Assembly: GCA_028683385.1 (NCBI GenBank)
Contig: JAQUIJ010000002.1
Span: forward strand, 124,001-188,000
From: Prolixibacteraceae bacterium
GTDB taxonomy: Bacteria > Bacteroidota > Bacteroidia > Bacteroidales > Prolixibacteraceae
Reading direction: 5' to 3'
DNA: 64,000 nucleotides
In this document: in pieces, positions 35,167 to 45,256 of the stretch
Position numbering within the stretch: the stretch's first letter is position 1
Layout of the letters: each line of letters opens with the position of its first letter
Notes under the pieces: generated by a model
What the model was told of the DNA's origin: nothing
Seen by the model: the letters and a program-made list of their open reading frames with translations, nothing else
The model's database searches: none
Made by a program: the position numbers and the translations under genes

Positions 35167-37707
35167 ATGGAACAACCGATCTGGAAAAAATTGTTTGTAG
35201 AGTCAAATATTCCTGAAAAGCTGACTCCACTCAAAGAAATAAGCCGCAATCTGTGGTGGGTATGGAATACCGAGGCCCGAGAATTGTTTCAGTACATTGA
35301 TGCTGAAATATGGGAAGAGTGTGAGCACAATCCAATTGTGTTGCTTGATGAGGTGAATTATCAGCGTTTTTTGGAGCTTGAAAAAGATGAAGCGTTTTTG
35401 TTTAAAATGAATCATGTCTCTGCTCTGCTGCATAAATATCTTGATGATCGTAAAGTTTTGAAGGGACCTTCAGTGGCCTATTTCAGTATGGAATACGGTT
35501 TGCACGACAGTCTGAAAATCTTTTCCGGAGGCCTTGGAATACTTGCAGGTGACTACCTGAAAGAAGCAAGCGATTCGAAAGTTGATTTGGTTGGTGTTGG
35601 TCTGCTATACCGTTACGGTTATTTCCGCCAGAATATTTCGATTACCGGGGAGCAGCTTTCGAATTACGATGCTCAGCAGTTCTCTAAAATACCGGTACAG
35701 CCAGCTTATGATACTGATGGAAACTGGATACATGTTCAGGTTCAATATCCCGGTCGCGAAATTTCTGCTCAGGTTTGGCAAGTATCTGTCGGATCGATTA
35801 AACTGTTTTTATTGGATGCTGATTTTGAAGCTAATTCAGACGAAGACCGTTTTGTAACGCACCATTTGTATGGCGGCGACAATGAAAACCGCTTGAAACA
35901 GGAAATGCTTCTTGGACTTGGAGGTATTCGCGCTCTGAAGAAACTGGGCTATTCAATGGATATTTACCATTGTAACGAGGGTCATGCCGCAATGATCGGT
36001 CTGGAACGAATGGCTGATTTTGTTTCTGAAAAGGGGCTTACCTATCCGGAAGCCAAAGAAGTTGTAAGAGTTTCAACTTTATTCACAACACATACACCGG
36101 TTCCTGCCGGGCACGATTCGTTTTATCAGGACATGTTTCAGCATTATATGCATGAATATCCTGGAAGGGTTGGTATTAGTTGGGACGAATTCTGCAACTT
36201 GGGTAAGGCAGATCCTTTTGAGGATCATTTTAATATGAGTTACCTGGCCTGCAACTTATCTCAGGGAATAAACGGAGTAAGTATGCTTCATGGCGAAGTT
36301 TCGAAAGAAGTGCTTAGTCCGTTATACGAAGGATTTTTGCCCGAGGAACTTGAAGTTGGCTATGTAACCAACGGTGTTCATTATGCCACCTGGGCGGCCA
36401 AGGAATGGAAAGAAATGCACCAGAAATATTTCGGCAAGGCATTTCCTGAGGATCAACTTGATTTTGATTTGTGGGAACGGATATATAAAATTCCGGATGA
36501 AGAAATCTGGAATCTGAAACAAAATATGCGCCTGAAAACCATTGGGTACATTAAACAAAGGTTTACTAACACCTGGATTAAAAGGCATGAAAACCCAAAA
36601 ATGATTTCCGAAGTTTTAGGAAAGCTTAATCCGTATGCCTTAACAATAGGTTTCGCTCGCCGTTTTGCAACCTACAAAAGAGCTCATTTGCTATTCCGTA
36701 ATCTCGATCGTTTATCAAAACTGGTCAATGACCCAGCACGTCCGGTTCAGTTTATTTTTGCCGGAAAAGCTCATCCTGCTGATAAGGCTGGTCAGGATCT
36801 GATCAAATATATTGTTGAGATTTCGAAACGACCTGAATTTATTGGGAAAATCTTGTTTGTTCAGAATTACGACATGAACCTGGCTAAGATGATGTTACAG
36901 GGAGTTGATATCTGGATGAATACGCCAACACGACCTTTGGAAGCCTCGGGCACCAGCGGCGAAAAAGGCGTGATGAACGGAACCATTCACTTTTCAGTTC
37001 TCGATGGCTGGTGGGTTGAAGGGTATAAAAAAGATGCAGGTTGGGCACTTCCGCAGGAAAATGCTTACGAAATTAACGACCTTCAGGATGAATTGGATGC
37101 TGAAACCATCTATAACATTTTTGAAGAGGAAATATTGCCGGCTTTCTACGATCGAAATATCAATGGTATTCCTGAAAAATGGGTTTCGTACATCAAAAAT
37201 ACCTTTGCCCAGGTTTCACCTAATTTTACGACTGCACGTATGATCCGCGATTATCAGGATCGATTCTATAAACCTCAGGCCGAACGCTCAACAAGGTTAA
37301 TTGCCAATGATTATAAACTGGCTAAAGAAATTGCCAAGTGGAAATCAGGTGTCTCTGCGGTTTGGGATCAGATTGAAGTGAAAAATGTACAGATTACCGA
37401 TGGAATTACCAATGTTCTGAAAATTGGTGAGGTTTATCCTGCACGGGTTGTCGTTGACATTAAAAGCTTAAAACCTGAAGATTTAAGTGTTGAAATGGTA
37501 ATTACTGAAAATGGTAAAGATACCAGGCCTACTTTGATTGAATGCTTGCCGTTTACGGTTGAGAAGGCCGAAGGTCAGTTGATTACCTATAAGTTGGATT
37601 TAAATCTGATGAATGCTGGTGCATTTGGCTATGCAATTCGTATTGTGCCGAATCATTCTGAATTACCCCATCGTCAGGACTTCCATCATTTGAAATGGGT
37701 TCAGTAA
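35167..37707 (+). CDS. glgP: Alpha-glucan phosphorylase, GT35
   Basis: The enzyme releases glucose-1-phosphate from alpha-1,4-glucans using pyridoxal phosphate. The 846-residue chain belongs to the shorter bacterial/archaeal 'alpha-glucan family phosphorylase' type: N-terminal DUF3417-like helices (about 10-100, RNLWWVWNTEARELF), AYFSMEYGLHDSLKIFSGGLGILAGD near residue 102, HCNEGHAAM near 270, VTNGVHYATW near 402, and the PLP lysine in EASGTSGEKGVMNGT near 600. A beta domain of about 100 residues closes the C-terminus. It has its own terminator. Confidence 0.93.
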   Translation: MEQPIWKKLFVESNIPEKLTPLKEISRNLWWVWNTEARELFQYIDAEIWEECEHNPIVLLDEVNYQRFLELEKDEAFLFKMNHVSALLHKYLDDRKVLKGPSVAYFSMEYGLHDSLKIFSGGLGILAGDYLKEASDSKVDLVGVGLLYRYGYFRQNISITGEQLSNYDAQQFSKIPVQPAYDTDGNWIHVQVQYPGREISAQVWQVSVGSIKLFLLDADFEANSDEDRFVTHHLYGGDNENRLKQEMLLGLGGIRALKKLGYSMDIYHCNEGHAAMIGLERMADFVSEKGLTYPEAKEVVRVSTLFTTHTPVPAGHDSFYQDMFQHYMHEYPGRVGISWDEFCNLGKADPFEDHFNMSYLACNLSQGINGVSMLHGEVSKEVLSPLYEGFLPEELEVGYVTNGVHYATWAAKEWKEMHQKYFGKAFPEDQLDFDLWERIYKIPDEEIWNLKQNMRLKTIGYIKQRFTNTWIKRHENPKMISEVLGKLNPYALTIGFARRFATYKRAHLLFRNLDRLSKLVNDPARPVQFIFAGKAHPADKAGQDLIKYIVEISKRPEFIGKILFVQNYDMNLAKMMLQGVDIWMNTPTRPLEASGTSGEKGVMNGTIHFSVLDGWWVEGYKKDAGWALPQENAYEINDLQDELDAETIYNIFEEEILPAFYDRNINGIPEKWVSYIKNTFAQVSPNFTTARMIRDYQDRFYKPQAERSTRLIANDYKLAKEIAKWKSGVSAVWDQIEVKNVQITDGITNVLKIGEVYPARVVVDIKSLKPEDLSVEMVITENGKDTRPTLIECLPFTVEKAEGQLITYKLDLNLMNAGAFGYAIRIVPNHSELPHRQDFHHLKWVQ

Positions 37708-37725
37708 CATACGATAATGATAACA

Positions 37726-37753
37726 GAAAAGGTAGCCAAAAGCTGCCTTTTTT
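37726..37753 (+). terminator. Rho-independent terminator after glgP
   Basis: AAAAGGTAGC pairs with GCTGCCTTTT (one G-U pair) around a short A-rich loop, with the T run continuing. Confidence 0.8.
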
Positions 37754-37846
37754 GTTGTTGCAGTTGGGGATTCCATCTTTCAAAAAAGAGATGGAATCCT
37801 TTAATCCAACTTTTATCAGCACATTTGCATCTTGATTATATTGGTG

Positions 37847-38749
37847 ATGAAAAAATACCTGTTGCAAACAACCGTTCTGGCTATTGTCGCAAGTTTGCTG
37901 TGGTCTTCAGCTTTCGTGGGCATAAAAATTGGGCTTCGGTATCAAACTCCACTTCAGTTTGCCGGTATCCGATTTATGATTTCCGGCCTGATCCTTCTTC
38001 CAGTAATTGGAAATTTTCAAAAATTCAGTAACGAAGTAAAAGAAAATCTCGCGTATGTTTTTCTGATTGCGTTTTTGCAAGTTGTACTTCAATATACATT
38101 TTTTTATTTGGGCATTAGCCTGGTTCCTGCTTCAATCTCCGCCATGATTGTAGGCTCAGGGCCATTGTTTGTGGCTTTGGTAGCTCACTTTTCTATTGCT
38201 GACGACCGCATGAGTTGGGTTAAATCAATCAGTATTTTACTTGGAATTGCTGGAGTCGCGGTAATTACACTGGGACGGAAAAGTCTTCCTTCCGGAGCCG
38301 AAATTGCTTTTCTCGGAGTGGTTTATCTGTTGCTGAATAATCTGGTTTCAGGAATCACCAATGTGGTTATTGCCCGCAAACGGCAAACAATTTCCCCGCT
38401 AATTTTAACCTCTTCGTCTCTTTTTATTGGCGGACTCGCTATGTTTTTAATTTCGATCCCCATTGAGGGATTTTCTGAAAAGTCTTTTCCTCCTGAATAT
38501 TTTGTATCACTGGCTTGGCTTAGTTTTTTATCAGCAGCAGCTATTTCCATTTGGAATACCCTTTTGCGCCGACCAGAAGTCAAGGTCTCTGAACTCAATA
38601 TCTGGAAATTTCTGATTCCAGTTTCAGGAGCAATTTTGAGCTGGATTATTCTTCCAAACGAATCAGCCGACGTGGTCTCCGTTTTGGGTATGATACTGAT
38701 TGCCCTTTCTTTGTTAATTCTGAATTTACCTATCAGGAGAAGGAATTAA
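37847..38749 (+). CDS. EamA/DMT-family transporter
   Basis: This is a ten-helix drug/metabolite exporter of about 300 residues built of two EamA repeats. The first repeat opens AIVASLLWSSAFVGIKIGLRYQTPLQFAGIRFMISGL, and the second begins near residue 150 (FLGVVYLLLNNLVSGITNVVIARK). The substrate cannot be predicted; relatives export amino acids, nucleotides or metabolites. The ATG at 37847 is preferred over an upstream in-frame TTG (37832). It is a single gene following the glgP terminator. Confidence 0.85.
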   Translation: MKKYLLQTTVLAIVASLLWSSAFVGIKIGLRYQTPLQFAGIRFMISGLILLPVIGNFQKFSNEVKENLAYVFLIAFLQVVLQYTFFYLGISLVPASISAMIVGSGPLFVALVAHFSIADDRMSWVKSISILLGIAGVAVITLGRKSLPSGAEIAFLGVVYLLLNNLVSGITNVVIARKRQTISPLILTSSSLFIGGLAMFLISIPIEGFSEKSFPPEYFVSLAWLSFLSAAAISIWNTLLRRPEVKVSELNIWKFLIPVSGAILSWIILPNESADVVSVLGMILIALSLLILNLPIRRRN

Positions 38750-39062
38750 TTTTTTTGATATCTGAACCAACTCCAGATCAAAATTCCTGCAAAATTCTAT
38801 TGTCAATTGTTTAGCCTGAAAATGCCAAATCGACACGAATATTAATTATTTGTTTACAAATTGTAATCCAGTTTGTGGTGAATGTTAAAAATTCGTGATG
38901 TTTCCTAACTTCGACTTTCAGTAATGAGTAGGTTGGCTGCTGTCATATAACATTAGTACTTACTAATTATTCAAATCTTAAATTGCTAATTTCGGAACTT
39001 TTAGTTTACAAAAAAACCAAATAACTAACGGCAACTTTAAGTTGCATAAAATCCAAAAAACT
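38750..39062. other. Intergenic region before the membrane pyrophosphatase
   Basis: A 313-base AT-rich gap. I see no ORF, no clear terminator for the DMT gene, and no perfect promoter. The hppA transcript probably starts inside it and would have a leader. Confidence 0.5.
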
Positions 39063-41279
39063 ATGAATCCTATTTTCTGGCTTGTTCCCGTCAGTTCCAT
39101 TCTTGCCCTTTCTTTTGCCTGGTTTTTCTTTAAGCAAATGATGAAGGAAAGCGAAGGCACTGATCTTATGAAAAAAATTGCCAAGCATGTACGCGATGGT
39201 GCAATGGCTTATTTAAAACAACAATACAAAGTTGTTGGTATTGTTTTCGTGATATTGGCTGTTATCTTTTCAGTAATGGCATATTTCAACCTTCAGAATG
39301 TATGGGTTCCTTTCGCATTTCTGACAGGTGGTTTTTTCTCAGGTTTAGCAGGATTTTTCGGAATGAAAACTGCTACTTATGCTTCAGCACGTACTGCTCA
39401 GGCTGCTTCCGAGTCATTAAACAAAGGTCTTCAGGTTGCATTCCGCTCAGGTGCAGTTATGGGCTTAACAGTTGTTGGTCTTGCATTGCTTGACATTTCA
39501 GCATGGTATCTCATCCTTGATAATCTGGCCAATGTTGGAGAATCTAACAAATTGATTTATATTACTACTACGATGCTTACTTTCGGTATGGGTGCTTCAA
39601 CACAGGCATTGTTTGCACGTGTTGGTGGTGGTATCTTTACCAAGGCTGCTGATGTTGGCGCTGACCTTGTAGGTAAAGTAGAAGCCGGAATTCCGGAAGA
39701 TGATCCACGTAACCCTGCAACTATTGCTGATAACGTAGGTGATAACGTAGGTGATGTTGCTGGTATGGGTGCTGACCTTTACGAGTCGTATGCCGGTTCT
39801 ATTTTGGCTACGGCAGCATTAGGCGCATCTGCATTCCTTATTAACCCTGAAATGCAATTAAAAGCTGTTTTTGCTCCTATGATTATTGCATCTGTTGGTG
39901 TAGCTCTTTCTATCATTGGTATTTTCTTGGTAAAAACAAAAGAAGGTGCTAAAATGAAAGAATTACTTGGTGCTTTAGGTTTAGGGGTAAATGTAAGTTC
40001 TGCTTTAATCGCAGTATCAACATTTGCAATTCTTTGGGGATTGGGCATTCAAAACTGGATGGGAATTTCTTTCTCAGTAGTTGTTGGTCTTCTTGCTGGT
40101 ATCATTATTGGTCAGGCAACAGAATATTATACTTCTCAAAGTTATCGTCCGACTCAAAGAGTAGCTGAGAGTTCTAAAACAGGCGCTGCAACTGTAATTA
40201 TTTCAGGTCTTGGCTTGGGTATGCTTTCTACTGCAATTCCAGTCGTCACTATTTCTTTTGCTATTGTTTTGGCATTTATGTCATCTCAGTTTGATATGCT
40301 TACAATGACTTATACTCCAAATCTGACTCTTGGTTTATATGGTATTGGTATTGCTGCTGTTGGTATGCTTTCTACACTTGGCATTACTTTGGCGACTGAT
40401 GCTTATGGCCCAATCGCTGATAATGCTGGTGGAAATGCTGAAATGAGCGGATTGGATCCTGAAGTTCGCAAACGTACAGATGCTTTGGATGCTCTGGGTA
40501 ATACAACTGCTGCTACAGGTAAAGGTTTTGCTATTGGTTCTGCTGCATTGACTGCTTTAGCACTTTTAGCTTCTTATATCGAAGAAATTAAAATTGCATT
40601 GGAACGTATAGCAACTGCTTCAGTAGATGGTCTTGCACAAGTTGGGTCTAAAATGTTATCATTAGAAGCTATTAAGGCCTCTACGTTTGAAGATTTTATG
40701 CAATACTATAATGTGACCCTAATGAATCCTATTGTATTGGTTGGTATCTTTATCGGTGCAATGATGGCGTTTGTATTCTGTGGTTTGACAATGAATGCCG
40801 TTGGTCGTGCAGCTCAAAGCATGGTGGAGGAAGTTCGTCGCCAATTCCGCGAAATTAAAGGTATAATGGAAGGTAAAGCTGAGCCAGATTATGCTCGTTG
40901 TGTCGAAATCTCAACTAAAGGTGCACAAAGAGAAATGTTGCTTCCTTCAATTTTGGCCATTGCAACCCCAGTTGTAGTTGGTGTTCTTTTAGGAGTAGGT
41001 GGCGTTTTAGGACTTCTTATCGGAGGTTTAAGTACTGGTTTTGTTTTAGCTGTATTTATGGCTAATGCTGGTGGTGCCTGGGATAATGCTAAAAAATATG
41101 TTGAAGAAGGCAATTTTGGCGGAAAAGGTTCTGATAATCACAAAGCAACTGTAGTTGGTGATACCGTTGGTGATCCATTTAAAGATACTTCAGGTCCATC
41201 GTTGAACATTCTTATTAAGTTGATGAGTATGGTATCAATCGTTATGGCAGGTTTAACTGTTGCCTGGAGTTTGTTCTAA
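39063..41279 (+). CDS. hppA: Membrane-bound ion-pumping pyrophosphatase
   Basis: The enzyme couples pyrophosphate hydrolysis to pumping of protons or sodium. About 738 residues and roughly 16 hydrophobic segments match the family. The active-site blocks [21 protein letters not shown] and [21 protein letters not shown] near residues 200-240 are intact, as is [28 protein letters not shown] near 460-490 and [23 protein letters not shown] near the end. After ALGNTT the chain reads AATGKG; alanine where potassium-independent enzymes have lysine indicates the potassium-dependent type, many of which pump sodium. The ATG at 39063 is chosen over an upstream TTG. Confidence 0.96.
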   Translation: MNPIFWLVPVSSILALSFAWFFFKQMMKESEGTDLMKKIAKHVRDGAMAYLKQQYKVVGIVFVILAVIFSVMAYFNLQNVWVPFAFLTGGFFSGLAGFFGMKTATYASARTAQAASESLNKGLQVAFRSGAVMGLTVVGLALLDISAWYLILDNLANVGESNKLIYITTTMLTFGMGASTQALFARVGGGIFTKAADVGADLVGKVEAGIPEDDPRNPATIADNVGDNVGDVAGMGADLYESYAGSILATAALGASAFLINPEMQLKAVFAPMIIASVGVALSIIGIFLVKTKEGAKMKELLGALGLGVNVSSALIAVSTFAILWGLGIQNWMGISFSVVVGLLAGIIIGQATEYYTSQSYRPTQRVAESSKTGAATVIISGLGLGMLSTAIPVVTISFAIVLAFMSSQFDMLTMTYTPNLTLGLYGIGIAAVGMLSTLGITLATDAYGPIADNAGGNAEMSGLDPEVRKRTDALDALGNTTAATGKGFAIGSAALTALALLASYIEEIKIALERIATASVDGLAQVGSKMLSLEAIKASTFEDFMQYYNVTLMNPIVLVGIFIGAMMAFVFCGLTMNAVGRAAQSMVEEVRRQFREIKGIMEGKAEPDYARCVEISTKGAQREMLLPSILAIATPVVVGVLLGVGGVLGLLIGGLSTGFVLAVFMANAGGAWDNAKKYVEEGNFGGKGSDNHKATVVGDTVGDPFKDTSGPSLNILIKLMSMVSIVMAGLTVAWSLF

Positions 41280-41323
41280 TTGATAGTCTTAGCTCCCTGA
41301 GAGGAGGTGAAATTTCATATACC

Positions 41324-41360
41324 ATCCCGTGTTTGTATATACAAATGCGGGATTTTTTTT
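41324..41360 (+). terminator. Rho-independent terminator after hppA
   Basis: ATCCCG...CGGGAT with inner pairs through GTTTGTAT/ATACAAAT makes a stem of about 14 bp (two G-U pairs), followed by eight T. Confidence 0.9.
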
Positions 41361-41482
41361 GAAAGATGGTGCATGTGAGAGTTGAACTCAGGACTAAAAA
41401 AAAATACATTGAAGAAGTCAATTGTGATCTTATGTTTGATGTAATCCGTTATCAGCTTTTAAGCGTTTTTTATTATTACGAT

Positions 41483-41518
41483 AAACCCTAGGGAAAATCT
41501 TCGGGGTTTCTTTTTTTT
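41483..41518 (+). terminator. Second terminator-like hairpin before the dihydroorotate dehydrogenase-like gene
   Basis: AAACCC (41483-41488) pairs with GGGTTT (41504-41509), then C and a run of eight T. No gene lies between the hppA terminator and this hairpin, so it may be an attenuator of the next gene or the end of a small unseen transcript. Confidence 0.55.
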
Positions 41519-41588
41519 GCTAAATTGCTGAACAAAAGAAGTGCGTAATGAGTTTAAATTGAAAACGAAAACACTAAAACCACATATT

Positions 41589-42602
41589 ATGGCAGACTTA
41601 TCAACAACCTACATGGGCGTTAAATTGAAAAACCCAATTATCCTGGGCGCCAGCAATCTTGTCACCAAACCCGAAGTTGTTAAAGAACTTGAAGAAGCCG
41701 GTATAGCTGCAATCGTTTACAAATCACTTTTTGAAGAACAAATTCAGTTGGAAAGTCTTCAATTAGATGAAGATATAAATGAATATGCCAACCGAAACTC
41801 TGAAATGGGACGTATTTTCCCGGACATTGTACATGCCGGTCCCAAAGAACATTTATTCCATTTGAAAAAACTAAAGGAGACCTCTTCTGTTCCGGTCTTT
41901 GCCAGCTTGAATGCACTGTATGAACCCAGTTGGGTTGAATATGCCAGACTACTTGAAGAAACCGGTGTTGATGGTTTGGAATTGAACTTATATGCCACTC
42001 CAGGTTATTTCGAAGTTGGAGGCACATCAATCGAAGAAAAACAATACCAGATTGTCAAGAGCGTTAAAAAGGCTGTTCGAATTCCGGTAAGCGTAAAGTT
42101 GAGTCCGTTTTATACCAACACCTTGAATTTTATTAAAAGGCTTGATGAGGCGGGTATTGATAGTTTTGTCATGTTTAACAGGTTTTTTCAGCCAGAAATT
42201 GATATTGAAAATGAAGCTTTTAACTTTCCATGGGAACTGACTCAAGCTCGCGATCATCAGTTAGCTTTGCGTTATGCCGGTTTGCTTCACGGGAATGTTG
42301 CCGGCAACATATGCGCAAGCCGCGGTATTTATACTTCTGAAGATGTTATTCGTTTGCTGCTTTCAGGAGCCGATGTTGTTCAGGTTGTTTCAACGGTTTA
42401 TAAAAATCAGCCTTCGTATATTGCAACCATGTTGGCCGAACTAAACGACTGGATGGATAAAAAGAGCTACAAAACCCTTGATGATTTCTGCGGAAAACTA
42501 TCCAGAAAGTCATTGAAAGATCCTTATACTTATCAACGTGCTCAGTATGTTGATATTCTCATGAAATCAGAAGAAATTTTCAAGAAATATCCGATGGTGT
42601 AA
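41589..42602 (+). CDS. Dihydroorotate dehydrogenase-like flavoprotein
   Basis: The protein has the FMN-binding barrel of dihydroorotate dehydrogenases: STTYMGVKLKNPIILGASNL at the N-terminus, VPVFASLNALYEPSWVEYARLLEETGVDGLELNLYATP near residue 105, IPVSVKLSPFYTN near 165, and GADVVQVVSTVYKNQPSYIATML near 265. Conserved catalytic Cys/Ser loop residues of true PyrD are not obvious, and similar proteins are annotated only as PyrD-like in Bacteroidota. It may act in pyrimidine degradation or another flavin reaction rather than UMP synthesis. The start at 41589 is chosen because similarity begins there. Confidence 0.82.
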   Translation: MADLSTTYMGVKLKNPIILGASNLVTKPEVVKELEEAGIAAIVYKSLFEEQIQLESLQLDEDINEYANRNSEMGRIFPDIVHAGPKEHLFHLKKLKETSSVPVFASLNALYEPSWVEYARLLEETGVDGLELNLYATPGYFEVGGTSIEEKQYQIVKSVKKAVRIPVSVKLSPFYTNTLNFIKRLDEAGIDSFVMFNRFFQPEIDIENEAFNFPWELTQARDHQLALRYAGLLHGNVAGNICASRGIYTSEDVIRLLLSGADVVQVVSTVYKNQPSYIATMLAELNDWMDKKSYKTLDDFCGKLSRKSLKDPYTYQRAQYVDILMKSEEIFKKYPMV

Positions 42603-42623
42603 TCCTGTGGAAACAATAAATAC

Positions 42624-42658
42624 GAAAGCCGGAATTTCAATAGAATTTCGGCTTTCTT
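42624..42658. terminator. Bidirectional terminator between converging genes
   Basis: GAAAGCCG and CGGCTTTC pair around AATTTC/GAATTT. The stem lies between the converging PyrD-like and DUF362 genes. T-rich sequence on the right supports rightward termination. Confidence 0.65.
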
Positions 42659-42731
42659 GTTGTGATGTTAAGTGTATTCGTATTCAGGCAAATAAGAAAG
42701 TTGGAAATTGTAAACTTCCGCACATCAAATT

Positions 42732-44315
42732 TTAATTTACCTTTTGATAAATCAGTTCAATGCCATTTCCTGTTTTCAGGTTACGGCTGTATTTCTTATC
42801 AATTGGATTGTTCCAGTGTTCAGTAACTCCAAGGCTGGTCAGTCTGGTTCCGTCGCGTTCGGGGTCGTAAGCTATTCCTGAAGGCGGATTTCCGGCCAAA
42901 GCCATTTCTTCGAGGTAATGATCGCTGTACATCATATCCGGAGCATCGGGCCATTCGGTTATGGCAAAGTCGAGACCCACAGCATCGATAGCCACACCAT
43001 CCTGAGAAGCAAAAAGGCTTCCCGGCCAGTTGTTGCCAAATGGAGCCAAAGCCCATTTTGATTCAGGAACACCATTCACGAATTTATTGCTGTAAATACC
43101 GTCAATCAGGAAAAGCATCGTTTTTCCGCCCAGATCCTTGTGCCCCATAAAATCAGGATAAACCGAATATTGGCGTTTGCCTTCGCGGTTTTGACTAAAA
43201 CCACTGCAGTGCGCATTCTTGTGCCAGTCGTCTTCGATGCTTGTGCAACCAAAAAAGTTCTTCGCGCATAAAGTTACTCCCTGGCTAACATGTCCTTTTA
43301 AAAGTGCCATGTCGATGATGTAATCCGCTTCAACCATACTCGATGCGAGGTCTCTGGTTTGTCGGTCGAAATCGAATGAATATTGGAATCCGTCTTTTAC
43401 AAAAGCTGATTTTTCCCGGCCATTACCTCCATTGTGATCGACATAGTGAACATTGGGATAAGCCGAATGACATTTGTCGAAAATATTGTTGGTAAAAAAA
43501 CGGCTTGGATCGGTTATCGTAATATCTTCCTGAGCTATTCCGGCTTCGTTGACCAGGCTTTTGATCAGCGATAAAACCAAAAATGGATTGGCATTGATCT
43601 CATTGTTGCTCTCCTGTGAATAGGTGTTGTTCAGGTTAATTTTTACGGCGATTTTCTGACCCTTCCGGTATCCGGCATCGACCTGATGTTTCGTTTTGTT
43701 GAAAAAGCGGAATAGTTCATTCCATGATGCTTTTTCATCCTGAAGGTCTGTTAAGGTAAAAAGTGTCTGTGCCAGAAGTTTGTCGGTTTCTGCCTGGTTG
43801 TTGAAACGATCTTCCCACCAGAATCCGGTTTTCCCGTCCCACGAAGCTATTTGGTCGTTGTGACCCCAGGCAACACGACCCGGATGCATTCCTTTTGCAT
43901 CTCCAAGTGGGATATTTGGCTTGTACCAGATATCGAGACTGGCGGCTTTGGTTTCTTTGGCCGATTGTGCTGTAAATACTGAAGTTGCAGCAATCCCAAT
44001 GATCAGGAATAGTCCTGCCGCCAGATATTTGGCTTCGATTAATTTGTGTTTAGCTTTTTTGAATGCAAATGTCGCTCCGGATAAAGCCAGAATCCAGATC
44101 ACAAAACCCGACATAATTGGTGCTGCTACCTGCATACAGGGATACGTTGCACGCGATGGTTTGGGGATCACCCGGATCAGGAACCAAATGGTAGCCAAAA
44201 TGGAAATGAGAAGATACACTACTTTTGCGGGCAATCTCATTTTCTGAAAGAAAATCACGATGCTTTTCAAGCGGTTCGGGAGTTTCTGAAATTTCTCTTG
44301 CGATTTCATAGTCAA
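42732..44315 (-). CDS. DUF362 protein with N-terminal membrane helices
   Basis: The 527-residue protein has three hydrophobic segments in its first 125 residues (about 33-52, 63-83, 97-117) and then a soluble domain of the DUF362 type. Family blocks are GQKIAVKINLNNT near residue 222, EDITITDPSRFF near 265, and IIDMALLKGHVSQGVTLCAKNFFGC near 335-360. DUF362 proteins often carry iron-sulfur ferredoxin domains, but no cysteine cluster is seen here. The function is unknown. It follows a CBM6-like lipoprotein gene by 13 bases, suggesting an exported carbohydrate-linked role. Confidence 0.8.
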   Translation of the reverse strand: MTMKSQEKFQKLPNRLKSIVIFFQKMRLPAKVVYLLISILATIWFLIRVIPKPSRATYPCMQVAAPIMSGFVIWILALSGATFAFKKAKHKLIEAKYLAAGLFLIIGIAATSVFTAQSAKETKAASLDIWYKPNIPLGDAKGMHPGRVAWGHNDQIASWDGKTGFWWEDRFNNQAETDKLLAQTLFTLTDLQDEKASWNELFRFFNKTKHQVDAGYRKGQKIAVKINLNNTYSQESNNEINANPFLVLSLIKSLVNEAGIAQEDITITDPSRFFTNNIFDKCHSAYPNVHYVDHNGGNGREKSAFVKDGFQYSFDFDRQTRDLASSMVEADYIIDMALLKGHVSQGVTLCAKNFFGCTSIEDDWHKNAHCSGFSQNREGKRQYSVYPDFMGHKDLGGKTMLFLIDGIYSNKFVNGVPESKWALAPFGNNWPGSLFASQDGVAIDAVGLDFAITEWPDAPDMMYSDHYLEEMALAGNPPSGIAYDPERDGTRLTSLGVTEHWNNPIDKKYSRNLKTGNGIELIYQKVN

Positions 44316-44328
44316 GGTATTTAGCTGG

Positions 44329-45036
44329 TTATTTTATCCATTTAAAATTCAGGTAATCGTAATTCATCTGTCCAATGTCAACAGTGTGAATGGTGATCGT
44401 TTGTAAGCCTTCTTTCAATTCCAGTTGTGCGAGTTCACCGATGTAATTCCAGTGATGCCATTGTCTCCATGCAACACTGTCTTCAGCCACAAACGTATTC
44501 GGAATGTTTAAAGGGCCGGTTGCATCCTGGTCGTTTACCGAGATGGAGATCTTCCCGTTTTGGTTTGAAGTATACATGATTCCAAGTTGATAGGTTCCCG
44601 TTTTGGTGACGTTTACCGAATATTTGATCCATTCTCCCGGTTCGGTCCAGCCAACGTAAAGCTGATCTTTTTCGGGTTCAACCAGGTTGTACGGATTGTT
44701 GTCAACGGCCGGTTCCTGAAATTTGGTATATGAAATATCAACAGCTTCACCGATCCGGAACTCGTGCAGATAAGTGCCATCAGCCGGATTAAGTCTGCCA
44801 CTTCCCGAATTAATCGAATCTGAATCGTGGAAGGCTATTTCTTCGCCACCAAAATCGTAATATTCGCACTGAAGTTTTCCCGGGATTGTTTGTGGTCCTC
44901 CCTGATATAAAGAGTCGCTAAATGCTTTTCCTTCATAGGAATTTGCATTTTTAACCGACTGGCATGATTCGGTTAGCATGAAGCTTAAAACGATAATTCC
45001 AAAGTGCAGGATAGTAAAACGATTTTTGGAAGACAT
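44329..45036 (-). CDS. Lipoprotein with a CBM6-like carbohydrate-binding module
   Basis: The 235-residue protein has an N-terminal signal ending LTESC, which makes Cys25 a likely lipid-anchored residue. Residues about 55-235 look like a CBM6 jelly roll: QCEYYDFGGEEIAFHDSD, then VGWTEPGEWIKYSVNVTKTGTYQLGIMYTS near residue 125, and the closing HTVDIGQMNYDYLNFKWIK. CBM6 modules bind xylan or beta-glucan chains. No catalytic domain is attached. It is the first gene of a leftward pair with DUF362. Confidence 0.82.
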   Translation of the reverse strand: MSSKNRFTILHFGIIVLSFMLTESCQSVKNANSYEGKAFSDSLYQGGPQTIPGKLQCEYYDFGGEEIAFHDSDSINSGSGRLNPADGTYLHEFRIGEAVDISYTKFQEPAVDNNPYNLVEPEKDQLYVGWTEPGEWIKYSVNVTKTGTYQLGIMYTSNQNGKISISVNDQDATGPLNIPNTFVAEDSVAWRQWHHWNYIGELAQLELKEGLQTITIHTVDIGQMNYDYLNFKWIK

Positions 45037-45074
45037 AGATTAAGTTTGATTGGATACTTTATTTCACGACTTTT

Positions 45075-45082
45075 CAAAAGTA
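45075..45082 (-). promoter_or_regulatory. -7 box for the CBM6-DUF362 pair
   Basis: TACTTTTG on the minus strand, 38 bases before the lipoprotein ATG, matches TAnnTTTG. It lies in the short divergent gap to the ROK regulator, which may control it. Confidence 0.5.
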
Positions 45083-45256
45083 ATTATTTTATTATTATTG
45101 ATGAACTTTAGGCTCAATATTTTTTTTGCCGGTAATTTGATGAAGTATTGTTTTATGTGTAGTTTAGCATCGTATTCAGGAATAAAAGAACTGTGATCTA
45201 CAGAAATGTTGTTTCTGAACTACCTCAGTAATGTTTTGCAAAGACAAGAAAATAAG

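Noticed and set aside
41297-41320. GAGGAGGTGA, a perfect Shine-Dalgarno-like sequence after hppA
   Set aside because: No start codon or open frame follows at the right distance, and genes here do not use Shine-Dalgarno sites. It is probably chance.
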